This document shows, one piece after another, positions 38,901 through 50,900 of a stretch of 64,000 nt of DNA. Under the pieces are notes generated by a model. That model saw only the letters and a program-made list of their open reading frames with translations. It was not told the origin of the DNA and made no database searches. Each line of letters opens with the position of its first letter. Position 1 is the stretch's first letter. The position numbers and the translations under genes were made by a program. This stretch comes from Bombus terrestris (taxonomy: Eukaryota; Arthropoda; Insecta; Hymenoptera; Apidae): the NCBI RefSeq assembly GCF_910591885.1, contig NC_063272.1, positions 13,342,364-13,406,363 of the forward strand, given 5' to 3'.

Positions 38901-41900
38901 ACGAATGCAAAGCAAAAAAGGGCCAGTTTATTTCGCCCAGGCTTTACTAACGTATTCGTGATGTGACTAGGTGTGAAAACAGAGGCTAAAACAGAGGTTG
39001 CTCGAGCGTGGCGGAAAAATTCGCTGTTGGCGAGAAACACGGAAGGTGCAGAGGCACGTAATAAATGAGACTTCCGGTTATCGGGATCTCACTAGGGTCC
39101 TTTGTCGGTTGCAAGTTCTCTGGGAACGAGTTACGAATAAACCACAGCCACCAACGTAGCGTCGAGCTTCGCTGAATATGCAATCGCATACGCGCAATTA
39201 AAATATTCGTCGACGCGACCGTCGATCTCGTGCAATTTTCTCGCCAGGGAGGAAAACTAATTTCCCCTGTTAAATTTTTTTAAAGTTTGTTCCCGTTGAG
39301 TCGATAATTTACTGCGTTGGAGTTTAACGATACAAACTATAACTAGAACCGAAACTAGATCGAAAAGTTGGTCTGCTTTTGTTCAATAATAAAATACTAA
39401 AAGTACCTAATCGTTAATCTCTTGACACTCTCTACACACGTTTTCCTATATCTGTCCTGGTGTAATTCTACTGCATCATCATCGAGCGAAATGATCTATG
39501 AAAATTCCAGTAGCTCCCTTGTTCCTACGTTGACGCGTTATATCAGATGCCCCCGTGAAATTCGTGGCGGACGGCAGCAAGTCCGCGCGAAAAGTAATTT
39601 TCGTCCCCTCGTAATTCCTTCGAAGTTACTTTACGATTCCAGGGTTCGTTGTCGCACATCGCCACTCTACTACGACCACTACGTCGCCACCACTATTCTG
39701 CCACTACCACTAGCTTCCTCGACACCTTACCAACTTACTTTCCGACTTGTAACGTTATCGCGGCGAACCGAGAAGCCTGCTCTCCTTCTCGAGCGGCCAA
39801 TTAGCCGGCGTAACCGAACTCGCGCACGTACACCTATCTTCCTGCGCATTATTCAGGATTCTCGCGGCGCCGTCTTCTAAATTATAAAGCATAAATTTCG
39901 GATTGCGTTGCAAATCGCGACGCAATTACACCGTGAAATTTCTGCACGATCATTAAGTCAGCACGCGGCTACGCGGCACGGACTAGCGACGCCACGTCAT
40001 TTTGTCGATTTCGCGCTGTCAATGTCATGCGAATTTCTTTATATTTCTGATGGCAGGAGATCCAACAGTACGCATATTGCGGAAATTTTTACTGTGGTTT
40101 AATACGCGGATAAAGATTTATTTCCTCTTTTGCAACTCTCTCGTAATTTCTTTGCTGCACACTTTAACCGTTAGCGGTTTTTCCAACGTGAATCACCTGC
40201 ATCATCTTTACAAAATCGCCACAAAACGCGATGCTACATTGGAAGAATCGTCCATAATCGAATTACCGCATTAACGGTAAACCAAAGGGAAAATCGCTTC
40301 AGACGATCACGAAGCGCGAAGGTTAGCTCAAGTTTGGCGAATAATCGTGTTATTTCGTCCGCGAAACGGGATACAGCTGTAACGTGGACCGCGAAACGCT
40401 TAACAAACAACCGCGGGAATGATTCGACGCGCATGGCCTACAGCACCCCAACTAATTGGGCCAGAAACAGAAAAGTCCGACACTGGGTATGTTTCATTCG
40501 CACCTGACACAAACAACGTTTAAATCCTCAATTACAGTCGCTGGCGCGTTACGCGGACAGGATATCCGTTTGACATACGTGGCCGTTAATTTTCGAACGC
40601 GCGGTTTCTGCGAATGAGCACAGCAGCGGGACACGAATAAATCACCTACTGGATCACTCTCGTAAAAATGGCCTTTTCTTACCTTGTTTACGATCTAATC
40701 GCATTAAATGATGGAACTACAAATTGTAGGATGAGGTTACCTAATATAGAACAGCACTAAACACGGGACACTGCAATATCTCGGCAAGTAACAACAAACT
40801 CAATCGGCGACAGTGTAAAATATTTCGTTAAAAGCAAAAATCAAACACAGATTCACATTCGAGCTTCACTTGGAAACCTGTGATTGAACGCAGTCGATCG
40901 TTGTGTTTGAAAACGTATAAGCGTTATCGAGAGGCGAGTTAAATAGCAACATTTTTTAGTGGAAGCAAGTTAAAAAATATTACACGATTTAGCATTAAAA
41001 ATGTTTGTTCTCGAGCGTTCAGTGCAACTTTACCTTCAAATTCATTTTCCTCTTAACGTAAGTCGAAAGTACTCCATGTGGAACGCGTTGAGTGTACGTA
41101 TAATATGAAATATATCAATAATGCTGCTACCGATCGTGGTGAAACAGAATTATAGTTACTTCGTGGGGGTAATTACAAAAGAGACAATAATAACGAAAAA
41201 TCAGTCCAATGTATTGGCTGCATCATTCGCGAGTTTAACGTGTAGAAGACAAAGAAAATCGATATGATACGATATAAATGGAAAGAATGGAAAATTTCAA
41301 TTTATGAGATTGATCAATGTGACTTTTAAACGGGTTAAATGTCGACAGAAATTGGATGTAACGAAAGTATTTCCAACTACTCGACCAATAACATAGAAAC
41401 TTCGAAGCATATTTCAAATCAAGCAAATATCGAACTTACGCTGGTAAACGAGTTTCAAGTTATTTGATCTCAACTACTGTAAAGAACTACAACTAGTTTT
41501 AAAGGAAGTTTAATTCTTAGAAGACGTGCGTAGATATTAAAATGTGAAAAAGTTTCAACGATCGTGTGATAATTTCGCGAGGTCAGAAATGAAACGGCAG
41601 AGCGAACACATTCTCGTTTAGACGCGTACTTATCGAGGCGCGTAGCACGCCGGAAGAAGAAAGAACAGGGAGAACATCCAGTGAAATGCCCTCAGGCCTC
41701 GAGCTCAGATCCAATTAGATTTTTAATAAAAGTTTACCCATCCCGCTGTCTCGTTCCGCGAATCACGTTCTCGGTTTGCGTCTCTGTGGGCTAAGAAAAA
41801 GATTAACTAGTTCTCAGGCTAACCTTTCTGATGCCCTGCCTCCGGATGATCTACCGCCAGTGGTGTATTTAAAGGCTCGTAAGCCTGTCTCTTATTTAAA

Positions 41901-44900
41901 AACGATACAGGGAAATCCCTAATTTCCTACGCGAAAAACTTCCCATCTATCCCTTCGGGCTTCTCTGCCATGAACGAGTACTCAATCGTTCATTGAGTAC
42001 TAAATTGATTGCAAATATTTGCACGACCCCGTTACTCGCAGTGGATGTATTGTTGTTTATGCAGGTGTAACTTGGTGACCGATCTATTTATGGTTGCTGA
42101 CTAATTAATGAATGATTAAATATTCTCTGGCTGTCGTACTCTTTTTAATTATGTATTACGTACTGTATAATTGATTATCGATCGATATTACAAGTGCTGC
42201 TAGAAGAAACAATGGGCTAGCTTTATGATACACCAAATCTTGGTGTATCTTTTGTTCGTCGTCTAGTAAATTTCTTGAACGGGCCAAATTGTAATCCAGG
42301 TGCGGGTCTTAGTGAAAATTTGCTTGTCAAATACCAGTCGTTTTGTTTGATTCCACATTTGCAAGTATGTATCATAAAGTCATATCCCAGAGGGTCTTAA
42401 CAGTTTGAACCTCGGTAACAGCCGTTGGTAATTCCAAGTGTCGATCCTTAATCTAGCGGGACTACCCTTCTACCGACTTCACGATCCCTGCTCCAAGGAA
42501 GTATCGCGCCACTGGCGCACTGGGAGTCAATGACTCGAGGTTGGTCACTTTTCAAAAATAAGTTCGTTAAGGGACCTCCTCTCAAGCTCCGCTCATGTTA
42601 CAAATTGAAATTCTAAGAAGCAGAAGGGGAGCGAGGCATCAGAGCAACTATAGTAGTGTTTTAATTAGTGTTTTAGCATCGTCAAAAATAGTTTATTTCT
42701 CATAGCGATCAATTCTCGAAAGCTTGACAATCATAATCCCTAGACGTCCTTCAAACTTGTACAAACATTTGGAACTGAAGATAAGTAGCCCTGAGCTCAC
42801 TGTTCATTGAAGAATACTCACTCGATTCAACAGTTATTTCTCACAACAGTGGATGGTTGTTCGAGTTATTTTTTTATTAATCGGAACACACACTGCAGCA
42901 AATCGCGAACGATCAACATTTTGATCGATCACGGGAACAGACGACTGTTAACGTTGTGGTATTAATTATACGGTAGCATTCGCGTGGTTGTAGTACTTAA
43001 TTACCAAGAGATTACCAAAATATTTACTAGAAAATTCATCAAGGAACACATCGAAAAGGATAATCGTAAAAGGGAAGAAGGAAAGAGAAGAAAAGATTCA
43101 TATTTCCTGGAGTATAATTTCGCGACGGTGAAAATGGCAGACGAATCTGATTGCACGAACGAGATGTTCGAGTAATTTCGTGAATCAGAGCTATCCGCTG
43201 AACGCGAGCTCCATTTGGATCGAGCTGGTATATCCTGGCTCTTCTCGTTTTAAGTAAACGAGTGCACAAGGAGGAGTCTGACCAACGGCGATCCTCAGAA
43301 CCGGAAGGACCGATCCGGGTGAAGACGTGTTCCAGGCGATTACTCTTCCAAATAAGTATTTCGAGTTCGAAAGGTGGGCGGTACCGTTGGCAAGCAGCGT
43401 AGATGCATAAAGTTGTGCCTGTCTGTGGCAACGATTCTAAATTATCGCGCGGCAGTGAGGCAGAGATGTAAAATCTACGTATTCGTACTTGCTCGCCATC
43501 TCGTGCTATCGAAATTCCTTGGCAGATTTCAGAGCAATAAGACCGGAAAAATACTCCGGCGAAACATGTACTGGAAAATATACGAGTTGTTGGCAAGAAA
43601 TATTCTCCCGCAGGAGAGAGACAAAGAGAATAACGCGGAATCACCGACTCGATTTTATCACCGGCATCAATTAATCAGAGTCGATACGGGAACGTTTCAT
43701 ATTAACTCTGTAGGGAAGCGTGAGGATGGTATTATATAAGAATTTTAAAGGCAGGAATTTACGAGACATGGAAATTGCTCGTTTCCCGATATTTTCATTT
43801 CCAATGATATATGTATTTCCGCCATCACCATGTTCAACGCATGACGTTTGTCCAATCAACGAACGAAATTGGTCACGCATTCAGTTAACTTATTAAGGAT
43901 CGAACATTAAAACGATGCATGAAAGTTGATTAAATGTATCATTATTAAAAAATATAAAAGATATATTAGTAGAGTAATAGATACTTTGCAGCAGCTCAAC
44001 ACGATAAATCAGAGATTTTTCCCAGAAAGAATTTCAACGATTTAAAGGACGGTAATTTATCAGAGTGCTATAAATACTTCAATTTCTCCAAACTATATAA
44101 AATCGTAGAGAATCGTGGAAGAGGAAATAGCGAGGAAAATGATAAACTATAACGATAAAGAAATGTGAACAAATTTGCAAATGACTGTGACACTTAACGA
44201 ATGAAACTTCGAATCGCATCGGAAGTTACTAAATATTTATTTCAAACGACAAAAGCATCACCGTCGTATCACTGAGCCCATCAAAAGGAACGAACATTTT
44301 GGAGGAAAATAATTAAAATAAGTAGAAACACAGCTGGATTACTCGCCAGCTATGAAACAGAAATTACAGCGAAGCAAGGTCGGTTTTAATAACGGCCGGG
44401 TCGCTTAATGCAGGCCGTCTTTCGATTCCGCTGATTCTGTCGATCCACGAGCTCCTCCCCGGAGCCTCGTCCCATATATAACCTTGTAAAATCAAGCTTG
44501 CCGCGCGTCGACTCGATTGAAATTCACTCCGTCATCGCTAACTTACGTTGATTAAAGCGAACCAGAAACTTCTCCTTTTTCTCGGTCGATTCCCTATCGA
44601 CTACCACGACCCGTCGCTACATCACCGTAATAATAACACGCGAGCGCGCCATATCATCCCAACTAATCGCAGCGAGAGCCGATAATTCTTGGCTTCGCGT
44701 TTCCGGCACGACAGCGATCCGATTTCGATACAGCAACACCGCTCACCAGTTGCTTGAAGAATGTGTCTCGCGAAAATGAAACACCCTATACAAAACGCCG
44801 TGTACATTCGTGTATGCACAAAGACAAGTTTACAGGTCTACACACGGAGAGACACGTGGATATGTGCGTGTATATAAAACCCTGATCTCGTTCCCCAGAG

Positions 44901-47900
44901 GCTTCTTCGTCGGGTGCTAGACGGTGGTTGGGAAAATCCAATCGCTTCCCGACGATATACGTCTTTGTAACTCGATAAGTCGAGCCGAGTAACGCGAAGA
45001 GGGGGATGGTCTCGGGAAGAAAATTTCGACGGCCAGTGGGGGCGACAGAGGGTGCAGAAAGGAGCATGATAAAACCAGATCCAAATCCGGAAATCTTATT
45101 CTTTTCTCGGATATTCCGATGCGTTTCTACCGGTTCTGGTCGCTACACGAGCTACGGTAATTTTCCATATTCCTTCGATAGTTTTGTCTGTTTTGGAAAA
45201 ATCTAATTTTTACGTAGTAGTACAGATAAAATATTGGTAAATAAAATAATATTAGTATTAATTTATGAATGTAGAACTGAAGAGATAAATAAACAAACAA
45301 ATAAAAATTTAAGAAAACAAGCTGAGAATACATCGGCAGGTTGATAACGTTTTCCATTTCCATATAACATCAATGGCACATATGCAATTCTGAATACGTG
45401 AGACCGACATGACACAGAACGTTATTAAACGAAAATATATTCCATAGAAGGGTGGAAAATTGCGGTTCTCTACCAGAAGAGAGGGCAACACTCGTTGAAC
45501 GTTTGGAGAAGAAAAGTTGCTCGTTTGACACGATGTCGGGCCAAATACAGTTTAATTTCGCTCGATTCTCAGCAACGTACTTCTCGCAACGATGGCGAAT
45601 CGTTCGAGAAGACGAATTTCACCAAAGCATGTTCATTCAGCGAAGTAAATCCCGCTCTCGGTCGAACGAGACGCGGAGGAGAGGGGGAGAAAGCAGGAAA
45701 CTCTCGCGGGAGAATTGAATTCGTCTCAGAAGTTTCGATTATTACAAGATCAAAGGCGTCTGTCAAGATTAGCCGTGTATATGGAGCTTAATAAATCGGT
45801 CGAATGCTAGAACGCGACGAAGAAAATGGAAGGCGGTATTCAACGAACGGAAGTGAAATGGTGACCGAACGAAAAAGAAACTCGCTGCGAAACAAGATCA
45901 GAGTCTTAGCGTATCTACTTGGAGATTTTCGATACGCCTCCGTTCGAAGTTGTGAGATGCTACGAGAAAGCTTTATCCTTAATGAGAGACTTCGATTAGC
46001 ACGCTTCTTTCCTTCCTTTTGCCCTCAAGGGAATTTAAGAACCTCGTTTGTAATTTTTCACCGAAGAAGATTAAAAAGAATTTAAATCGTAGTCTTAACT
46101 GTCTTTATTCGACGATTTTTATCCCACTAAAAATACAAGCGATTTCAACTATATCTACATAACAAAAATATATTTTCTAATTAAAATTGCAGAATATTTT
46201 GAAAATATGTTATATAAATTCTGAATTGAATTCATCTTGTTCGTCAAGCTCGAAAATATCGACTCAAATAATTATCATGCACCGGTAAAAATAAACCAAC
46301 GGCACAGTTTTAACATCAATTACTATCGAAATAACGTTCGATTGTCGAAGGAGACTGGGTATAAAGATGTTAGGTTGACGTTCGCGAACGTCTGTATTAG
46401 GGTGGTTTCTAAATGCGGCTTTCGTGTACATCGAGCCAAATGCATTATTCAAACACTTGTACCCGTACACGTAACTTAAATAATGAAATTCAGCGGATCC
46501 GAGAAAGCCGGCTTTTTGCCCCGGGACTTCCTATAACTCCACAACGAAATATATTCCCGGTAAATGCAATACCAAAGACGTGAAAATTCCATTTGCAAAT
46601 AAGCAACTTTTTAATCCGACACGGAGACTACCTACGGGGGGAAACGATACCCTGAAACTTCGTGCCTAAGTCGAGTTAACTATCGAATTCGCAGTGAAAC
46701 CTGCCTCTCACGGAAACAAAACTAACATCCTGCATTGCCAAATCCTTCCATCTCGTGCTCAGCGAGCACGTAATTTCAACGAAAAACGAAGATTCCCGCA
46801 ATTACAAGGTATTGTGCTTGATCCTTGCAGCCGTTCTCTCATTCGATACAGCAAACTCGTCGAGTCTATTCAACGTTGATCTAGTTTCCGGGGTTGGAGA
46901 ACGTATTCTTTGACGCCATTGCGGGAGACGCAAGTCGTTTAGATCGTTCAATGGGCGTAGTTCCTTTACAAACCTCCACTCTACAGTTTAAGAAACATCA
47001 ATCAGAAGCAAAGTTTCTGGGTGCTCTCCGGTTACTCGCAGACTGACGCAGACTATCGAACGTTACCTCATTCATCAAAGCGGCACACCGAGACGGAACA
47101 GTTATCCCCGGCAAGCGTCCAATTACTTTCTCGTCCGGGGACGTTCCACGCGTCATTACGCAGCGTCTCCGGCCTTGTTCATTTTCAGCCCTTCTCGACC
47201 CTTCTCTCTATTATACACTTCCCTCGCGATTCTCGCTTTCTCTCTTGACCGATTTTTCCTTCTCTAATCCGTTCTGTGCTCTCGCTCGACCATTACGCGT
47301 CCCTTACGAGCAAGCAGGTGCGGCAAAGCACTCGTCGAAGCCACAGAGAGTCTCGCAAAGAAGAAGATACCCACCCTCTAGCGCGCGACGAATGAGAATC
47401 TCCGACTACACTTCGCCTCTCGAATAAATCCGAGCGAAAGGACGGTCGGTAAACGAGCCGCGGGGACTGGCATCCATGCCGATCGGACCGTCATAGTCGA
47501 GGAACTAAGACTCGTCTAGCGAAAGGGTTACGCTCCGGGGAGAATAAGAACGAGAACAACAGAACAATAAAGAGGACGAGGTAAGACGATGCTCGGTTGA
47601 GAGATAGGGGAGATCGAAAGAGAGGGAAGAGTAAACGGAGAAGAAAGATAGTCAAATAGGGAGCGCGAACTAAGCGAAAAATCAGAGGACAAAGCGTCGC
47701 TGGGAGAACGGAAAGAAGATGAGAGGCAAGGGGTTGAAAAGGAAAGGGGAGCGAATCGGGTGTCGGGCTAACTTGACGACGGAGCTGTACTATGTTATCC
47801 CTCAGCCGTAACCGAAGAAGAAGCAGAGGAACAGGGGCGTGCCTCGTACCTCCTTACAAACTGTCGAAACTTTGACTACCACCCTACCACCCTTCCGACT

Positions 47901-50900
47901 ACTGGCTTTACGTGGCAGCTTGCTCGCCTCGCCGTACATAGACCGCACATACACACGCGAACATACATACGTAAGTATACCTGCACACGTATATAGTAAG
48001 TATACTGTCTTCTTTGACTGCAAAGTACATGTTTGCGTGCGCGTGTAGATTTTGGAGAACATACGGTACCCTCGAATGATGCCTGCGAGAAGTCCTCGTA
48101 CGAGCAGTCGGACGAATTCGATAGCACCGTTTAATATCACCCTGGAACTTCGTTCATCAACGGAAGAGAACGAAGGGCGAGGAAGAAGTGGTTTTCGTGC
48201 AGCTAGTAACACGAGGACACGTGATTAAATACGACTTTGTGACGCTTCTTCTTCTTTGGCTGGAGGGAAATTAACGAGGAGACACAAAGTAGCTACGCTA
48301 ATTATATAAAAAAACCGTGTTCCTTCGTCCATAATTCGAGACCACGAGGAAAAGAGAGAGAGAGAGAGGAAGGAGAGACAAACAGACAGTAAGAGAGACA
48401 GAGAGAAAGAGAGCGACTTTTTCATGGGAAAAGGTGGCGTGGCAGAGGTGAGAAGAACGTATTATCGTATGGTAGTGTGTAAGTGGAAACACGAGCTGCG
48501 ACGAAGAACGCCGTGAATGTCTCCAGGGCTCGATAAATTCGACGAAATTTCCGCGACGTTTATGTCCAACCTAAGACCCTGGAATCGTTACGATCTCATA
48601 GTTAGTGCTCTACAACTACAAGCTGAATATGATCGTCCTTAGTACACGATAGTGGAGAGGGGAAAGAGCCACGGACAACAGAGACCATCACTGACATTGA
48701 CTACATCCAGTAGCCGTGTATGCTGTTTGATCTCAATAGGAATGGTTGTAACTCGAAGTTGGCTTACAAGCGCAATCATGCGCAGAGATCTTTGGGAATT
48801 GAATGACCAGTTCGCATCGCCTCGCGGTATCCAAAAGGAGACCTGGAAATCGAACAAGCTACACGTCGGTGACACGGGTCACAAGCCACCCTCTCTCTTT
48901 CCCACCCTGTTTCTCCTTTCCGAGAAGTCGCGAACCACAGACAATAATATAACTTTGGTTATAACGTTTTAAGATCGCATCTATCATCCGAAGTACCAAA
49001 GGACGATGTGTTTCGCGATCTATGAAACAACTTGATGACTGCTACTTTGACTTTGTCGATCTTCTAGTCGGTCTTTAGTGGCTCCATGGACGTCCAAACG
49101 AATCCTACAGCATCAAAGATTCTCAATGATAAACCGATATGGTATCTCTTTCGAGATAGCAGAGTTCCTTCTATCGGAATTACATCGTTTAACGTAGCAT
49201 TATTACGTTTATCCGCGACGACTTTCTTACATCGGACTTCAGGTTGCTCTAAAGTACAAGAACCGTAGCCGTAAATCACCGAGAAGTAGTGATTACGCGA
49301 GCACAACGGCAACCGGCACGGCACGACAACGAGCAACCCCGGCTAACACTGTTTCCAAATCGTTCGTTAATTTTATATCACTCGTGCATGAGACGTTGCG
49401 CTTAACAATTGCGCGGCGGCACGCGAACCATGGAAGAACAACGTTCGGTTAACGCCAGTACTCCTCTCGCATTTCACCGTGTCGTTACCTTTAGCGTCTG
49501 TTGTACGCGACGAACATATTCGATCGACGCCGACTCGCGCATCGACGACGATCGTTCAATCGAAAGGTAAATCCCGCGAACGACTGTCTGCACAGTCGGG
49601 AATTTGCATTGCGACGACGATAAAAATTCTGGCCAATGAAATATCAGAAAAAAACAAAGTCTGACGATGAATTCAGAATTCTCGAAGCACGTCGAAGCGA
49701 ATCGCGTTCCACGTTCGATTCTCGACCGAACGACGTCGGATCGAGATGCTGTGGGCAACCGTCAAACGTCCGATTAACTCAGCCTCATATTTCGATCACG
49801 TAACAACCATGCAAATCGCGATCATCCAATTACGCGGCTCGAATCTATTTATTAATTAATATTCAAGGCGTCGCATAACGAGGATACAATCGCACCTGCA
49901 TTGTCACAGCGCTGCGTAGGATAGCGACCATTTCTCTGTTTCAATCCTCCCTTTACCTCCCTGTCGAAGGTCCAAGACAGCGAGCTCGTAAATCTAGACG
50001 GTTGTAATTACCGGGACAGTAGCCGGGCTCCGTTGATCGCGAAGCTGCCAACGCTTTCATATCCGTACTGATTTATTAAACCGCTTTCATCCTCCAAAGC
50101 GAGACTCGCATGCCAAGACCTCGTAGTTAAATCGCGGTTCACCGAGTTTCCCATTCCCGTTCTAATCGATGCCTCCGATTTCTTCTTCTCGCGAAGGTCG
50201 AGAAAACACATTTCTATATTTTACTCCTTCAACCGACCCTCGAGCGAATCACAGTCAATGTTGTAACATCGTAGCGGTGAAATTACGTCACTGTAAATAC
50301 GACAAATTTACTATTCCATCAAACCCCTCCCACCTGCGATGGAAAGAGAGTACACACCGAGACAAAGCATACCATTATCCCGTTCCATTCCATTCCACGA
50401 AGGATGGGAGAAGCTTGGGTTGGAAAAATCATTGGTAGACGAGGCGTAGCGAGGTAGACAGGTTCGTTTCACAGCGACACGGTGTCACGGGTGTACCGCA
50501 ACCGGTTGAAAAATTCAACGTCAACCAATTATTCGGACGGGGGAAAACGGTCGGGGCGTCGCGTCGTGACGTCCGTAAACGCGAACGCGAGCGGCGTGGC
50601 GCGCGACTCGACCCGTGCGGTTAACAAGTTATTCGTGGGGCAGCCATTGAATAATGTAGAATTTAATTTCATCTCGGCTGCCGCTGTCCTCATCGACGCA
50701 GCGGGCACCAAGCGTTGATTCGCGCCGTGAAACATTTAGCGGCCGTGAAATTTCCCATGCGACCGGTCGGATACGGCCCGGCTGCACGACCAGTCCGGGT
50801 ATTTGTCGATGGACGAGAACCATCCGGAGAACACGTCCGCTCTTTCCGCAATTCGTGCCTTGAATTTAGGACCGGGGCCGGCCAACGACGTGGAGAAAGG

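Noticed and set aside
43039..43644. 201-codon open frame on the minus strand.
   Set aside because: No domain, no supported start, overlapped by a 121-codon frame on the other strand. It lies in the UGT intron.
545..44790. Scattered AACACCCT[AG]TA-like words at about 547, 4408 and 44780.
   Set aside because: Too short to define a repeat family from this window.
49064..49336. 90-codon minus-strand frame with RIFDAVGF, weakly like Bel/Pao retroelement polyproteins.
   Set aside because: The resemblance is a few residues only and no neighbouring pol motif was found.
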